DNA of 39,191 nt from Eubacteriales bacterium. Its GTDB lineage: Bacteria > Bacillota > Clostridia > Christensenellales > CAG-138. The notes beneath the pieces are model-generated. The model ran no database searches. It was not told where the DNA came from and saw only the letters and a program-made list of their open reading frames with translations. Positions 38,085 through 39,191 of this stretch are shown here, piece after piece. Location of the stretch: NCBI GenBank assembly GCA_021372675.1, contig JAJFTZ010000020.1:1-39191 (forward strand), in the 5' to 3' direction. The position numbers were made by a program, and so were the translations under genes. Numbering within the stretch: position 1 is the first letter of the stretch; every line of letters begins with the position of its first letter.

Positions 38085-39191
38085 TTGCTCCTCAGGGGCA
38101 TACCCAACGCAAGACAGGAGGAATTCTTTTTGAGCCGCGCCCGGCACACGGCCTACGGCGGCGCGCGCGGCGGCGGCAAAAGCTGGGCCATGCGCCGCAA
38201 GCTCGTGCTGATGGCGCTGCGCTATCCGTCGCTCAACGTTCTGCTGCTTCGGCGCACACTCAACGAGCTGCGCGAAAACCACGTGCTGCCGCTTCTCCGC
38301 GAGCTTAACGGCGCCGCAAACTACAACGCGAGCGAGCGCGTGTTCAAATTTCCAAACGGCGCGCGCCTGAAGCTCGGCTATTGCGACGCGGAAACGGATG
38401 TATACCAATACCAGGGGCAGGAGTACGACGTGATCGGCCTCGAGGAGGCCACGCATTTCACTGAGGAGCAGATGCGCTTTCTCGCCACCTGCAACCGCAC
38501 CACGCGCACGGATGTGAAGCCGCGCATGTACTACACCTGCAACCCCGGCGGCGTGGGACACGCGTGGGTGAAGCGGCTCTTCGTCGATCGCGTTTACCGC
38601 GCGGACGAGCGCGCGGAGGACTACGCGTTTATCCCCGCGCGCGTGTGGGATAACGCAGCGCTCTTAAACGCCGATCCGGATTACGTGCGCCAGCTTCAAG
38701 CCCTGCCCGAGGCGCTCAGGCGCGCACATTTAGACGGGGATTGGGATGCCCTCGCGGGCCAATACTTCGCGGAATTCAGCCGCCAAAAGCATGTTGTAAC
38801 GCCTTTTGAAATACCCAAATGGTGGAAGCGGTTCCGCTCGGTCGATTGGGGCTACAACGACCCGTGCGCCGTGCTCTGGCATGCCGTGGGGCCGGAGGGC
38901 CGCGTATTCACCTACCGCGAGCTGTATGTTACGCGCGTGCGCGCCGACGAGGCGGCGCGGCGCATCAAAGCGCTGTCGGAGGGGGAAAACATCTCCTACA
39001 CCGTGGCCTCGCCCGATATGTGGCAAAAGCGCGGCGCACTTTTAAAGAGCGAGGGCGGGTTCGAGGGTGAAAGCATCGCGGAGCTGTTTTCGCTTTCCGG
39101 CGTCAGCGTGACGCCCGCCGATAACGCGCGCGTCGCGGGCTGGCAGCGCGTGCGCTTTTACCTTGCCGACGCGCCCGACGGTATGCCGCGC
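38085..39191 (+). CDS. Phage terminase large subunit (C-terminus cut by window edge)
   Basis: ATPase-nuclease motor that packages phage DNA. The open frame runs to the window end. Walker A YGGARGGGKSW is at about 24-34, Walker B VIGLEEATH near 116-124, the coupling motif YYTCNPGG near 155, and the RuvC-like nuclease start SVDWGYNDP with Asp near 254. The start is unclear. A good GGGAGGG site lies 6 nt before an ATC codon at 38073, but the first standard starts are TTG at 38085 (used here because the conserved PNARQEEFFL segment is kept) and TTG at 38130 (AGGAGG 8 nt upstream, but it loses that segment). No small terminase subunit is visible between the regulator and this gene. Confidence 0.85.
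   Translation, partial: MLLRGIPNARQEEFFLSRARHTAYGGARGGGKSWAMRRKLVLMALRYPSLNVLLLRRTLNELRENHVLPLLRELNGAANYNASERVFKFPNGARLKLGYCDAETDVYQYQGQEYDVIGLEEATHFTEEQMRFLATCNRTTRTDVKPRMYYTCNPGGVGHAWVKRLFVDRVYRADERAEDYAFIPARVWDNAALLNADPDYVRQLQALPEALRRAHLDGDWDALAGQYFAEFSRQKHVVTPFEIPKWWKRFRSVDWGYNDPCAVLWHAVGPEGRVFTYRELYVTRVRADEAARRIKALSEGENISYTVASPDMWQKRGALLKSEGGFEGESIAELFSLSGVSVTPADNARVAGWQRVRFYLADAPDGMPR

Noticed and set aside
38009..38308. 100-codon frame overlapping the start of terL, considered as a frameshifted terminase N-terminus or a small terminase subunit
   Set aside because: Its sequence beyond residue 25 is an Arg/Ala-rich out-of-frame reading of terL, and the true terL frame is continuous through the conserved N-terminal segment.

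Overview
The window is chromosomal DNA of a G+C-rich (roughly 60% by eye) low-copy Bacillota/Clostridia-type bacterium. The signs are sigma-A-like promoters (TTGACA/TATAAT with 17-18 nt spacing), a T-box riboswitch, a LexA box of the Bacillus type, GGAGG ribosome binding sites, and gene families common in uncultured gut Clostridia (CotH, VTC/DUF4956, YitT, DUF1538, PepV, short AlaRS). The exact genus cannot be read from the sequence. High G+C produces many long antisense shadow frames, which are left out.

Layout. 1-94: start of a secreted protein running off the left edge. 439-3692 (minus): uppP, an alpha/beta hydrolase and a GH13 alpha-glucosidase in one tight operon. 3899-7221 (plus): a duplicated DUF1538 membrane protein, two PII-like proteins and a YitT protein. 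7396-10440 (plus): a GNAT enzyme, a PepV-type dipeptidase and an AT-richer MBL-fold hydrolase that follows a structured intergenic region. 10539-13251 (minus): AI-2E-family permease, uridine kinase-like protein and SPFH/prohibitin protein. 13461-15098 (plus): membrane-anchored NlpC/P60 cell-wall hydrolase with four peptidoglycan-binding repeats. 15186-19300 (minus): ABC exporter ATPase plus a giant FtsX permease, behind a leader terminator. 19520-24056 (minus): M20 peptidase, a fused AroD-AroE protein and MalQ, with ATGA overlaps and a strong promoter. 24170-25905 (plus): tryptophan T-box and a stand-alone TrpB2.

25956-28467 (minus): a DUF2238-like membrane protein and two tandem RimK-type ATP-grasp ligases. 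28584-29827 (plus): a membrane-anchored GyrI-like protein and a GNAT. 29898-33224 (minus): the VTC polyphosphate polymerase, DUF4956 and CotH-kinase module, also behind a terminator. 33358-35965 (minus): DUF695/RraB protein and a short alanyl-tRNA synthetase. 36073-36984 (plus): anchored solute-binding protein. 37253-39191: edge of a prophage, with an ArpU/RinA-like regulator under a LexA box facing a terminase large subunit gene that has its own promoter and leader terminator.

Three themes stand out. First, several promoters put the predicted transcription start on or within a few bases of the start codon, with no usable Shine-Dalgarno (uppP, DUF1538, ATP-grasp, solute-binding protein, probably DUF2238), suggesting leaderless mRNAs. 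Second, three transcription units (ABC exporter, VTC module, terminase) have an intrinsic terminator so close upstream of the first codon that a promoter cannot fit between them, suggesting attenuation or read-through control. Third, several unusual protein assemblies occur: DUF1538 with paired PII-like proteins, AroD-AroE with a degenerate shikimate site, and the VTC-DUF4956-CotH module.
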